From Brevundimonas sp. (GTDB lineage Bacteria; Pseudomonadota; Alphaproteobacteria; Caulobacterales; Caulobacteraceae), in the NCBI GenBank assembly GCA_004296955.1, contig SCVB01000106.1, forward strand, positions 1 to 44,428: DNA of 44,428 nucleotides. The letters run 5' to 3'. Shown one piece after another: positions 26,928-34,585 of the stretch. The notes beneath the pieces were generated by a model that saw only the letters and a program-made list of their open reading frames with translations, did not search any database and was not told where the DNA came from. The translations under genes and the position numbers were made by a program. Every line of letters begins with the position of its first letter. The stretch's first letter is position 1.

Positions 26928-28394
26928 ATGGACGTCGCCGCCGACCGCAAACTCTTCCTGGGAGGCCGCCTCAAGCGGCTGCGCCGCGACCTCGCCCTGA
27001 CCCAGACGGCCATGGCCGCGGATCTCGGCGTCTCGCCCTCCTATCTCAATCACATCGAGCGCAACCAGCGCCCCGTCTCGGCCCAGTTGCTGCTGCGGCT
27101 GGCCGACACCTATGACGTCGATCTGCGCACCCTGGGCCAGTCCGCCGGCCCGGCCTCCGAGGCCGAGCTGGCCGAGGCCTTCGCCGATCCGGTCTTCCAG
27201 GGCCTGGCCGTGCCGCGCCACGAGATCGTCCAGCTGGCCGAGGACCAGCCCGCCGCCGCCGACGCCCTGCTGCGTCTGTACCGCGCCTTCGCCGACCGCC
27301 GCGCCCGGGACGGCGCCGAGGCTGGCGGCGGCGACGACAGCCCCGCCGAATGGGTCCGCGAATACGTCCAGTCGCGCCGCAACCATTTCCCCGAACTCGA
27401 CGCCCTCGGCGAGACCCTGGCCGAGGCCCTCGCCGCCGACGCCCCCGGCGAACCGTTCGAGACCCGGGTCCGCGCCCGCCTGCAGACCCGCCACGGCCTC
27501 AGCGTCCGCACCCTGCCCGCCGAGGTCATGGTCGAATGGACCCGCCGCTACGACCCGCACCGCAAGAGATTGCTGCTGTCCGAGACCCTCGGCCCCGCCT
27601 CGCGCGCCTTCGCCGTCGCCTTCCAGCTGGCCCTGTCCGAGCATGACGCCGAGCTGACCGCCATGGCCGAGGCCGCCGCCGCGCCGGACGAGCCCACCCG
27701 CCGCCTGCTCAAGGTCTCCCTGACCAACACCCTCGCCGCCGCCATCCTGATGCCCTACGGCCCCTTCCAGCGCACGGCGGAGGAGACCGGCTACGACCTC
27801 GGCCGGCTGCAGGCGCGGTTCGGGGTCAGCTACGAACAGGCCGCCCACCGCCTGACCACCCTGTCGCGGCCGACGGCGCGCGGCGTACCCTTCTTCCTCA
27901 TGCGGGTCGACCAGGCCGGCAATATCTCAAAACGGTTCGCCTCGGGCGCCTTCCCCTTCTCGCGCTTCGGCGGCGCCTGCCCGCGCTGGCGGCTGCACTC
28001 CGCCTTCCGCACGCCCGGTCGCGTCGTCACCCAGATCATCGAGACCCCCGACGGCGGCCGCTGGTTCACCCTCGCCCGCACCGTCGACCGCCAGGGCCAC
28101 GACGCCTTCACCGAGGGCCAGGACCTCGCCATCGGCCTGGGCTGCGAACTGAAACACGCCCACCGCCTGACCTACGCCCGGGGCCTCGACCTGACCGCCC
28201 CCGAGGTCACCCCCATCGGCCCCGCCTGCCGCCTCTGCCACCGCCATCCCTGCGCCGAACGCGCCGCGCCGCCGATCGATCGCCCGCTGGTGGTCGACGA
28301 CTGGGCCAAGTCGGTGAGTCCGTATCCGTTCGCGGGCGACCAGGACCAGACGGCCCGGTCCGCGCGGATTGACACGGCGCGCAATCCCGGCTGA
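26928..28394 (+). CDS. XRE-family short-chain fatty acyl type transcriptional regulator
   Basis: The 488-residue protein has an N-terminal helix-turn-helix (about 12-66; LALTQTAMAADLGVSPSYLN), a middle region of the IrrE-like/DUF955 type (about 215-360, with FQLALSEHDAELTAMAE and YEQAAHRLTTLSRP) and a C-terminal DUF2083-like domain with a cysteine cluster (PIGPACRLCHRHPCAERAAP). This is the RamB/ScfR architecture: regulators controlling glyoxylate-shunt or methylcitrate genes in response to acyl-CoA. It is divergent from aceA, its probable target. The middle domain lacks a clear HExxH, so it is probably a sensor rather than a peptidase. Confidence 0.9.
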   Translation: MDVAADRKLFLGGRLKRLRRDLALTQTAMAADLGVSPSYLNHIERNQRPVSAQLLLRLADTYDVDLRTLGQSAGPASEAELAEAFADPVFQGLAVPRHEIVQLAEDQPAAADALLRLYRAFADRRARDGAEAGGGDDSPAEWVREYVQSRRNHFPELDALGETLAEALAADAPGEPFETRVRARLQTRHGLSVRTLPAEVMVEWTRRYDPHRKRLLLSETLGPASRAFAVAFQLALSEHDAELTAMAEAAAAPDEPTRRLLKVSLTNTLAAAILMPYGPFQRTAEETGYDLGRLQARFGVSYEQAAHRLTTLSRPTARGVPFFLMRVDQAGNISKRFASGAFPFSRFGGACPRWRLHSAFRTPGRVVTQIIETPDGGRWFTLARTVDRQGHDAFTEGQDLAIGLGCELKHAHRLTYARGLDLTAPEVTPIGPACRLCHRHPCAERAAPPIDRPLVVDDWAKSVSPYPFAGDQDQTARSARIDTARNPG

Positions 28395-28403
28395 TCTCGC
28401 GGC

Positions 28404-29216
28404 ATGGTGGTGGCGATGATCCTGGCCCTGGCGCTCGTGAGCGGACAGGATGCGGCCCCGCCGCCGTCGAACACCCTGTCCGACATCGTGGTCCAGCCTC
28501 TGACGAACGACCCGATCGGGCGCTATGTCGGCGGGGTCACGGTCCCCGGCGAACATGGCCGGTTTGCGGGCCAGGTCGCCCGCTGGGATCACCGGCTCTG
28601 CGTCAGCGTCGTCGGCGGCGCGCCTGAGGTGAACGCTTATCTGACGGAGCAAATCGCGGCCAATTTCCGCTCGCTCGACATCGCCCATGCCCCGGCCGAC
28701 TGCTCCCCCACGGTCGCGGTGGTGATCTCGACCGAGGCCGACGCCTTCGCGCAAAGATTCGCCACCCTCAACCGAAACCACATGTTCAGCACGCGGGGCG
28801 AGGCGGTCGCCCGGTTCGTCGGCCCGTCCCGGCCCGTCCGGTGGCAACACCTGACGCGGACCGACCAGAGGCCCCTGCCCCAGTCGCGCCTGAGGGTCGC
28901 CACCACCCGGGCCATCCAGCAGGCCATCATCGTCGTCGACGCCGAACGGGCCTCGGCGGCGCCGCTGGATTCCCTGGCAGCCTATCTGGCCTTCGTCGCC
29001 CTCGTCGATCTTCCCGCACAGCCCGGCACAGGCGGACAACGGACCATCCTGTCGCTGTTCGACGATCCGGTCGCCGACCAGCCGCGGGCCATGACGCGCT
29101 GGGACAGGGCCTTCGTCCGGGCCCTCTACAGGGTCACCCCCGACATGATGTTCGGCCTGCAGCAGGCCGAAATCGAAACCTGGATGAGGCTCAACCTCGC
29201 GGGGTCGGCCCCCTAG
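28404..29216 (+). CDS. Secreted protein of unknown function
   Basis: The 270-residue product has a short signal peptide (MVVAMILALALVSGQ; cleavage near residue 14) and a mature part beginning with a proline-rich linker. Two cysteines (HRLCVSV and PADCSP) could form a disulfide. The central part, VNAYLTEQIAANFRSLDI and SPTVAVVISTEADAFAQRF, alternates strands and helices. No family is recognised. It starts nine bases after the regulator gene and could be co-transcribed with it. Its stop codon TAG shares the palindrome CTAG with the stop of the convergent gene at 29213. Confidence 0.75.
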   Translation: MVVAMILALALVSGQDAAPPPSNTLSDIVVQPLTNDPIGRYVGGVTVPGEHGRFAGQVARWDHRLCVSVVGGAPEVNAYLTEQIAANFRSLDIAHAPADCSPTVAVVISTEADAFAQRFATLNRNHMFSTRGEAVARFVGPSRPVRWQHLTRTDQRPLPQSRLRVATTRAIQQAIIVVDAERASAAPLDSLAAYLAFVALVDLPAQPGTGGQRTILSLFDDPVADQPRAMTRWDRAFVRALYRVTPDMMFGLQQAEIETWMRLNLAGSAP

Positions 29217-30667
29217 CCGCGCGGCGCATCCGGCGCAGCGACCAGCACCACCCGCCCGTCCTCGCGCCGCGCCGCCACGCCCGACCGCTCCAGCAATCCG
29301 GCGACCAACTCCGCCGCCTGCGGCGAGCCCTCGTCCAGCAGCGTCTCCATGTCCCGGCGCAGCGACGGGTCGCCCGAGACGGCGTCCAGCGCGTCCAGCC
29401 ATTCCTTCCGCGTCAACACCCCGTCCACGCGGCTGGCGTCGATCAGGGGCCTGAGGAAGTCGAACCAGTCGCCGCCGGTCGCCCGCCGCTGGACGCCCTC
29501 CGCCGCCATCGCGAACACAGCCCCGCAGGCGTACAGGGCCCGGTGCTCCCCGCGTCCGGCCGCCTCGACCACCGGCTGGTCGGCCAGGGCGATGCAGTCG
29601 TCGACCTCCTTCTGCAGCTCCGCCAGCGCGTCATAACCGGGGTCGATCGCCTTCAGCCCGCGGATGGCCATCAGATCGGCCCCGCCCTCGGTGATCCAGC
29701 CGTCGCGGGCCCGCTCGTAGCGCACCACCTGGCCCAGCCAGAAATGCGCGCTCTCATGGCCGATGAACCAGCGGGAGGAATTGAGCACCGGCGCGGTCGG
29801 CTCCAGCACGCCCTCGCCCTCGAACCGCATGACGATCAGGCCCGGCATGACGCTGCCGCCCATGGAGGTCATGCCCGAGGTGGGGCCGGCCCAGCTGATC
29901 ATGACGGTCGGCCGGTCGCTCTGGCCCGGCCCCAGCCGGGCGGCGTAGAGATCGGCCACGCGCGGCGCGAAATCCTGGATGCCGCCGCTGATCCAGGCCG
30001 GCAGCGCCGGGTCGGTCACCGTGACCAGTCGCGGGCTCTCGACCATGTCGGCCCGGCCGAACAGCACATAGGTGTCCGCCTCGACCGCCGAGGCCTCCGC
30101 CACCCGTTCGCCCCGGAACAGCACCGGCCCGGCCCGGTCACGCCAGGTCACGCTCGCCGCCCCGCCCTGCAGCGGATAGCCGTTGAGATCCTGCGGGGCC
30201 GCCGCCGCCTCCGCGACCGAGGACAGGGGAAAGACGTCGAACTGGCCGCTGGGCAGGACCACCGAGCCGTCGGTGAAGGCCAGCACGCCATAGTCGGCCT
30301 CGAGGTTCTCCGACTTCGGCGTGAAGGCGATGCGGATCCGGCGCGGCACCGCACCGCCGTCGGCGGCGCGCAGGATGTCGTAGTTCCCGGCCCGCTCCAG
30401 CAGCACGCCCGGGGTCTCGACCCGCCACTGCTCCGGCCGCCACGGCCGGCGCGACTCCTGGATCAGGGCCGAGCGGAAGAAGGCCCAGACCGGCGCATCG
30501 CGGTCGAGCGCATAGTCCGCCGTCCAGGCGTCGCCGTCGCGGGTGACGGTCACCGCGGGCTGCGACGGCGCGGCCGCGGCGCCCTCCGCCGCCTGCCGCG
30601 CCGAGACCGCCGGCGCGGCCGCTGAAACCGCCAGAGCGGCGATCGCCGCGATGAATGCCGGACGCAT
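29213..30667 (-). CDS. Secreted M1-like (gluzincin) metallopeptidase
   Basis: The 484-residue product has a signal peptide (about 1-23, ending APAVSA) and a gluzincin zinc site: HESAH with His304, Glu305 and His308, then Glu327 in WITEGGADLM exactly 19 residues after His308, the spacing of M1 aminopeptidases. The GAMEN-like exopeptidase motif is not obvious. The N-terminal 230 residues are beta-rich, as in M1 enzymes. Overall similarity to characterised M1 peptidases appears low, so substrate and aminopeptidase activity are open. It is periplasmic or surface-exposed. The gene overlaps the convergent gene by four bases at CTAG. Confidence 0.8.
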   Translation of the reverse strand: MRPAFIAAIAALAVSAAAPAVSARQAAEGAAAAPSQPAVTVTRDGDAWTADYALDRDAPVWAFFRSALIQESRRPWRPEQWRVETPGVLLERAGNYDILRAADGGAVPRRIRIAFTPKSENLEADYGVLAFTDGSVVLPSGQFDVFPLSSVAEAAAAPQDLNGYPLQGGAASVTWRDRAGPVLFRGERVAEASAVEADTYVLFGRADMVESPRLVTVTDPALPAWISGGIQDFAPRVADLYAARLGPGQSDRPTVMISWAGPTSGMTSMGGSVMPGLIVMRFEGEGVLEPTAPVLNSSRWFIGHESAHFWLGQVVRYERARDGWITEGGADLMAIRGLKAIDPGYDALAELQKEVDDCIALADQPVVEAAGRGEHRALYACGAVFAMAAEGVQRRATGGDWFDFLRPLIDASRVDGVLTRKEWLDALDAVSGDPSLRRDMETLLDEGSPQAAELVAGLLERSGVAARREDGRVVLVAAPDAPRG

Positions 30668-30821
30668 GAGTCCCTCCCCGTCTGAAGCCTTGGCGTAGCG
30701 CGGGTCGACGGCGGTCGTCAGCTTAAGCTTTGGTCAGGCTTGGGTCCGATCGAGGGCGCGGACCACGCTTCGCCGCCAGGCCAATGAATTGAGGGTCAGT
30801 CCTCCTCCGGATGAAATCACC

Positions 30822-30840
30822 TCTACCTGTAGTTGGTAGA
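30822..30840. promoter_or_regulatory. Palindromic operator candidate of the toxin-antitoxin operon
   Basis: TCTACC (30822-30827) and GGTAGA (30835-30840) form a perfect inverted repeat around TGTAGTT, 31 bases before the antitoxin ATG, in a locally AT-rich stretch. Antitoxins of this type usually repress their own operon by binding such palindromes. Confidence 0.55.
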
Positions 30841-30871
30841 TTGGAGGCTGCACATCTGATAGTATTATTGT

Positions 30872-31192
30872 ATGGATCCCCGCCCCGTAACAATCCATCT
30901 GGATGCCGAGATCCGGGCGCGCGCAGATGCCGAAGCCACCGCCCTCAATCTGACCGTCGAGGCCTATCTGGTCGGGATCATCAACACGGCCCTGTCCCCG
31001 ACCGGGGTCGCCGAAGAGGCGTCGCCGTTCGAAACTTCCGATGTCAGGACCGAGGCGGCGCGGCGGTATCAGCACGAACAAGCCCGGATCGCGCTTGCCG
31101 AATACGACCGCACAGGCGTTTCGATTCCGCTTGAGGACGCGTTGCGGACATTCGACGACGCATTGGAAGCGGGGCTGGCCCGAAAGCGGTGA
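30872..31192 (+). CDS. Antitoxin of a ParE/RelE-type toxin-antitoxin pair
   Basis: The 106-residue protein starts with a strand-helix pattern (PVTIHLDAEIRARADAEATA, then LNLTVEAYLVGIIN) that fits a ribbon-helix-helix DNA-binding domain. The C-terminal half is charged and helical (RTEAARRYQHEQARIALAEY), as expected for a toxin-wrapping region. The stop codon overlaps the toxin start by four bases (GTGA), so the two are translationally coupled. It should neutralise the toxin and repress the operon through the palindrome at 30822. The exact antitoxin family was not assigned. Confidence 0.8.
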   Translation: MDPRPVTIHLDAEIRARADAEATALNLTVEAYLVGIINTALSPTGVAEEASPFETSDVRTEAARRYQHEQARIALAEYDRTGVSIPLEDALRTFDDALEAGLARKR

Positions 31193-31485
31193 CCTACCGG
31201 GTTACGCTCACGGCCAAGGCCGGGCGGGACCTGGTGCGGCTTGCCGACTTCCTGGCTGGACACAATGAGAACGCCGCCCGACGCGCCGGCGCTACGATCA
31301 AGACCGCGCTTCGGTCGCTGGCTCGCATGCCCACCAGAGCGCGCCGCATATCTGACGATCTGCACGAGTTCGACCTTCGGTTCGGCAAGAGCGGATACGT
31401 CGTTCAGTTTCGCGTGGTCCAACACGACGTCGTCATCGCCCGCATCTTCCATATGCGCGAGGATCGAACCAGCCCGGACGACTGA
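31189..31485 (+). CDS. ParE/RelE-superfamily toxin
   Basis: The 98-residue basic protein starts at GTG inside the antitoxin stop. It follows the RelE/ParE fold: first strand YRVTLTAKAGRDL, helix RLADFLAGHNENAARRAG, helix TALRSLARMPTRARR, strands LHEFDLRFGKSGYVVQFRVV, and the last strand VVIARIFHMREDR, with the R-F-H-x-R-E-D pattern typical of ParE. ParE toxins poison DNA gyrase and RelE toxins cleave mRNA; the ending favours ParE. Its stop TGA directly abuts the stop of the convergent WYL gene, forming TGATCA. Confidence 0.88.
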   Translation: MTYRVTLTAKAGRDLVRLADFLAGHNENAARRAGATIKTALRSLARMPTRARRISDDLHEFDLRFGKSGYVVQFRVVQHDVVIARIFHMREDRTSPDD

Positions 31486-32472
31486 TCAGGTCGACCGCTC
31501 CAGAGCGCCGGCGGCGGCCTTCAACGCCTCCCGCATCATGGCCTTCAGCCGCTCCGGGGCGACGATCTCGACCTGGTCGCCCCAGCTGAACAGGTGCCAG
31601 GCCAGTTCGCGCATGCCGCTGGCCCGGAACCGCACCTCGACGCCGCCGTCGGCCTGGTCCTCGACCGACTGGGTCGGGTGCCAGCGCCAGGCCCGGGCCT
31701 CGGCCGCTCCTTCCGGCGTGACGCGCAGCACCACGGCCTCGATCTCGTCCTGATAGATGCCGAACGACTGGCTGGCGAAGGCCTGCAGGTCGAAGTCGGC
31801 CGGCGGGGCGGCGACGCCGTCCTCGGCCCGTACGGCGCTCATCCGGTCGAGGCGGAAGGTCTGGATCCGGCCGCTCTCGCGGTCGGCGGCGACCAGATAG
31901 TTGGCGCGGCCGAACATCACCCCGCACGGCGCGACGGACCGGCGGCGCGCCTCGGCGCCCGGCCGGCTGTAGATGAAGCCCAGCGGCTGGCCGGCCAGGA
32001 TCGCCTGCCGGATCTCGGCCAGCACGGCCTCGTCGGCCGACGGGCGCGGCCCGGCCTGGACCGCGATGGTCTCGGCCCGCACCAGCGCCTCCAGATCGGG
32101 GGCCAGACGATTCAGGGTGGTCGAGCGCATGGCCGACTTGAGCTTGCGCTCCAGCCCCTCCAGCGCCGCCGCCCGCCCCGGCTCCCCCGCCGCCTTCAGA
32201 CCCTGCGCCGCCTTGCTGAGCTCGACCAGTTCCTCGGTCGTCGGGGCCTGTTCAAAGGCCGACAGGCCGCCGCGGATGCGCCAGCGCTTGTTCGGCGGGT
32301 CCGAGACCTCCTCGACGGCCGGATACAGGGCGATCACCGCGTCGCGCATCCGCTCGGCGGTGCGCCGCCCGACCCCGGCCTCGCGCGCCATGTCGTCGAG
32401 CGTCAGCCCCTCGGCGCTGGCCGCCATCCGCCGCGCCAGTTCGATCACCACGGCCGCCTTGTCGTGTCTCAT
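31486..32472 (-). CDS. WYL-domain transcriptional regulator
   Basis: The 328-residue protein has an N-terminal winged helix-turn-helix (about 8-65; LTLDDMAREAGVGRRTAERM) and a WYL domain from about 150 to 220: LGFIYSRPG, then RRRSVAPCGVMFGRANYLVA, and GRIQTFRLDRMSAV. A C-terminal WCX-like extension ends at LKAAAGAL. WYL proteins bind ligands or nucleic acid and often regulate DNA-damage or defence genes. It converges on the toxin-antitoxin operon with no base between stop codons. No defence genes are adjacent, so its targets are unknown. The motif core is IYS rather than the WYL triplet itself. Confidence 0.9.
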   Translation of the reverse strand: MRHDKAAVVIELARRMAASAEGLTLDDMAREAGVGRRTAERMRDAVIALYPAVEEVSDPPNKRWRIRGGLSAFEQAPTTEELVELSKAAQGLKAAGEPGRAAALEGLERKLKSAMRSTTLNRLAPDLEALVRAETIAVQAGPRPSADEAVLAEIRQAILAGQPLGFIYSRPGAEARRRSVAPCGVMFGRANYLVAADRESGRIQTFRLDRMSAVRAEDGVAAPPADFDLQAFASQSFGIYQDEIEAVVLRVTPEGAAEARAWRWHPTQSVEDQADGGVEVRFRASGMRELAWHLFSWGDQVEIVAPERLKAMMREALKAAAGALERST

Positions 32473-32557
32473 GCCGCGACGATCGCATACGTCCGATTTT
32501 GACGCAACGCTGCTTCATGGTGGATTTCAACAGAGCCCCTCTTGCCGGAGACACCCC

Positions 32558-32788
32558 ATGGCCCGCCGCTTCGCCCCCCACGCTTCCGTCGCCGCCAGCC
32601 GCTATCTGATCGTGCCCTGCGAGGCCGAGGGTTGCGGCGATCTGGCCGTCATCTGGGACCGTCTGGAGGAACAGGTGATCGACGTCATCGACGCCCGCCT
32701 GTCCGCCCGCTACGCCGACGAGGACGCCCTGTGGGACGAGGCCCGCCCGGCCTTCGACCCCGCTGAAGACTTCCGCATGGCGGCCTAG
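32558..32788 (+). CDS. Small acidic protein, unknown function
   Basis: The 76-residue product starts at an ATG with CCGGAG upstream. Its first half is strand-like (RYLIVPCEAEGCGDLAVIWD, with two cysteines) and the second half is helical and acidic (VIDARLSARYADEDALWDEA). No family is recognised. It is divergent from the WYL regulator (85 bases between starts) and may be under its control. Its stop TAG shares CTAG with the stop of the convergent DUF1801 gene. Confidence 0.65.
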   Translation: MARRFAPHASVAASRYLIVPCEAEGCGDLAVIWDRLEEQVIDVIDARLSARYADEDALWDEARPAFDPAEDFRMAA

Positions 32789-33210
32789 GTTTCGGGATAC
32801 CGCTGGCGCATCTCGACCAGCGACGCCGCCGCCAGTTCGCGCAGGACGTCCAGGTCGATCTGGTCCAGCCGGTTGACGTACAGGCACGCTACACTGGTCT
32901 TCACCTTGCCCAGCCGCGCGACGAAGGATTCCCATCCGCTGAACCCCGGCAGGATGTAGATGACCGTCTGCGCCTTGCGCGGCGAGAAGCCGAGCCGGGG
33001 CGCATCGCCCTCGTGCCCGCTGGCGTAGCGGTAGTGGTACCGCCCGAAGCCGATGATCGACGGCCCCCACATGGTCGGCGGCTCGCCGCTGATCTCCTGG
33101 AACAGGGCGCACAGGGTCTCCGCGTCGGCGCGGCGCTGCGGGTTCTCGACCGCGGCGATGAAGTCCGCAACAGAGACTTCGGTGGGTTTGGTCTTGGCTT
33201 CGTACGCCAT
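32785..33210 (-). CDS. DUF1801 domain-containing protein
   Basis: The 141-residue protein shows the DUF1801 pattern: VADFIAAVENPQRRADAETL, EPPTMWGPSIIGFGRYHYRY, the segment with RLGFSPRKAQTVIYI, and C-terminal KVKTSVACLYVNRLDQIDLD. The fold is YdhG-like; relatives include a frataxin-like fold, and the function is unknown. GGGAGGA precedes the ATG. It is just downstream of the CYTH gene (19 bases) and on the same strand, so it may be the last gene of that long operon. It overlaps the convergent small gene by four bases. Confidence 0.88.
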   Translation of the reverse strand: MAYEAKTKPTEVSVADFIAAVENPQRRADAETLCALFQEISGEPPTMWGPSIIGFGRYHYRYASGHEGDAPRLGFSPRKAQTVIYILPGFSGWESFVARLGKVKTSVACLYVNRLDQIDLDVLRELAAASLVEMRQRYPET

Positions 33211-33229
33211 GGCATCCTCCCTTTGTGGC

Positions 33230-33754
33230 TCAAGTCCCGTCCGGAAAGCCGTGCAGTACCAGCGCCCCGCCGGTGTATCGCGGATCGTCGGTCACCTCAC
33301 GCAGGGCGAAAGCCGGGTCCGGAAACGCGGCCATCGCCGCATCGTCGCCGAACTCCGCCTCGGCGAGGAACAGGCCGGCCAGCGCCCCCTCGAACCGGTC
33401 GACCGACAGGGTGGCGCCGGCGGCGGCGTAGTAGTGGCGCGTCTTGCGCATCAGGCGGCCCGGCAGGCCCTCGAACAGGGCGTACTCCGCCCCGGTCAGG
33501 TAGATCGTCGTGATCAGCCGCCTGTCGGGCGCCAGATCGGCCTTCTTCGACAGCCGCAGGATCGGCTCACCGCCCCCGACCGGCGTCGCCCTGCGCAGGC
33601 GCAGTCGCGAACCGTCGACATAGAGGTCCTCGATGTCCTCGGCCCGCAGCACCGGCAGGTCCGGCAAGGCCGCGCACAGCCAGCGCCGCTCGCGCTCCAC
33701 GGCGGCGTATTTCTCGGGCTTGAGGAAGCCGAGGGCGGCGGGGTCGGCGGTCAT
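33230..33754 (-). CDS. CYTH domain-containing protein (triphosphate tunnel family)
   Basis: The 174-residue protein carries CYTH features: N-terminal ERERR (Glu20, Glu22; the ExExK-type motif with Arg in the last position), SRLRLRRAT, RLSKKADL, LSVDRFEGALAGLFLAEAEF and the closing EVTDDPRYTGGALV. CYTH proteins bind triphosphates and metal inside a beta-barrel; known activities include thiamine-triphosphatase, inorganic triphosphatase and class IV adenylate cyclase. No CHAD domain is attached. The ATG overlaps the stop of the upstream cupin gene by three bases (ATGA context). The substrate is unknown. Confidence 0.88.
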   Translation of the reverse strand: MTADPAALGFLKPEKYAAVERERRWLCAALPDLPVLRAEDIEDLYVDGSRLRLRRATPVGGGEPILRLSKKADLAPDRRLITTIYLTGAEYALFEGLPGRLMRKTRHYYAAAGATLSVDRFEGALAGLFLAEAEFGDDAAMAAFPDPAFALREVTDDPRYTGGALVLHGFPDGT

Positions 33755-34175
33755 GCATTCCATCCCTCGGGCGTCCAGCCCTCCGGAGCCAGTTCGAAAC
33801 CCGCGAACTCGAACCCGGGCGCGACCGTGCATCCGACCAGGGTCCAGTCGCCCAGACTCTCCGCCGCCTGCCACGCCCCGGCGGGAACGACGCCCTGCGG
33901 CCGCTCCCCCGCCGCCAGATCGGGCCCCAGCGTCACCACGCCCCGCCCCTCGATGCTGAGGGCCAACGGCGCGCCGGCGTGGAAATGCCAGACCTCCACC
34001 GCGTCCACGCGATGCCAGTGCGAAGCTCCCCGGCCGCCAGGAGGAAATAGATGGCCGTCGAGGCTGCCCGGCCGTCCACCAGTCGCGCATCCCGGAAGGT
34101 CTCGCGATAATGGCCGCCTTCGGGATGGGGCGTCAGCTCCAGCAGTCGGATCATTTCAGCGGCGGTCGTCGGCAT
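33751..34175 (-). pseudogene. DUF985 cupin gene interrupted by a one-base frameshift
   Basis: Two frames together make one complete DUF985 cupin of about 141 residues. The first runs from ATG 34175 (MPTTAAEMIRLLELTPHPEG, then STAIYFLLAAGE). The second reads HWHRVDAVEVWHFHAGAPLA and continues to GFELAPEGWTPEGWNA. The family normally has AAGE-x-S-HWHRVD, so exactly one base is missing within 34021-34025. Without correction the first frame ends in unrelated sequence near 33933. Metal-type histidines (HWH, WHFH) lie after the break. The 5' ATG follows the upstream stop by one base. A sequencing error, a true mutation, or less likely recoding could explain it. Confidence 0.8.
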
Positions 34176-34176
34176 G

Positions 34177-34578
34177 TCAGAATTTTCGTCCGCGCGGCTC
34201 GGCCACGACCTGATGTTGGTCCTGCCAGACGATCAGGCCCGGATCGCGGGTGGTCAACACCTCGACATGGATGCCGCAGTCCTCGAGCGCGAGCTTCAGC
34301 CGGTGCATGCGGCTGATGTGCTCGGTCGCAACCGGCTTGAACCATGACAGACCCGGCTGGCCGAAGCCCTTGTGTCCCCCGGTCGAAAAGGCCTTTGGGA
34401 TGTCGAGGTTGGCGTTGAACCACGCGCTCAGGCTTCGCGCCTCGACGATGGCCCAGCCCGGTGCGTATTCGCTCTCGACCGCTTCATCGATGGCTTTGAA
34501 CAGGCCCAGGCGACTGCGCTGACGACCGATCGTCTGGAAACAGACGAAGCGGACGTAGGTCTTGTCGGGAAGAGCCAT
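34177..34578 (-). CDS. Hypothetical protein in the extended pnt operon
   Basis: The 133-residue soluble protein begins MALPDKTYVRFVCFQTIGRQ and contains EYAPGWAIVEARSLSAWFN and a C-terminal alternation HVEVLTTRDPGLIVWQDQHQ. No signal peptide or membrane segment is visible. No family is recognised. It starts seven bases after the stop of the membrane protein gene at 34586 and its stop is one base from the cupin start, so it belongs to the same transcript. Confidence 0.7.
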   Translation of the reverse strand: MALPDKTYVRFVCFQTIGRQRSRLGLFKAIDEAVESEYAPGWAIVEARSLSAWFNANLDIPKAFSTGGHKGFGQPGLSWFKPVATEHISRMHRLKLALEDCGIHVEVLTTRDPGLIVWQDQHQVVAEPRGRKF

Positions 34579-34585
34579 CGCCGGA

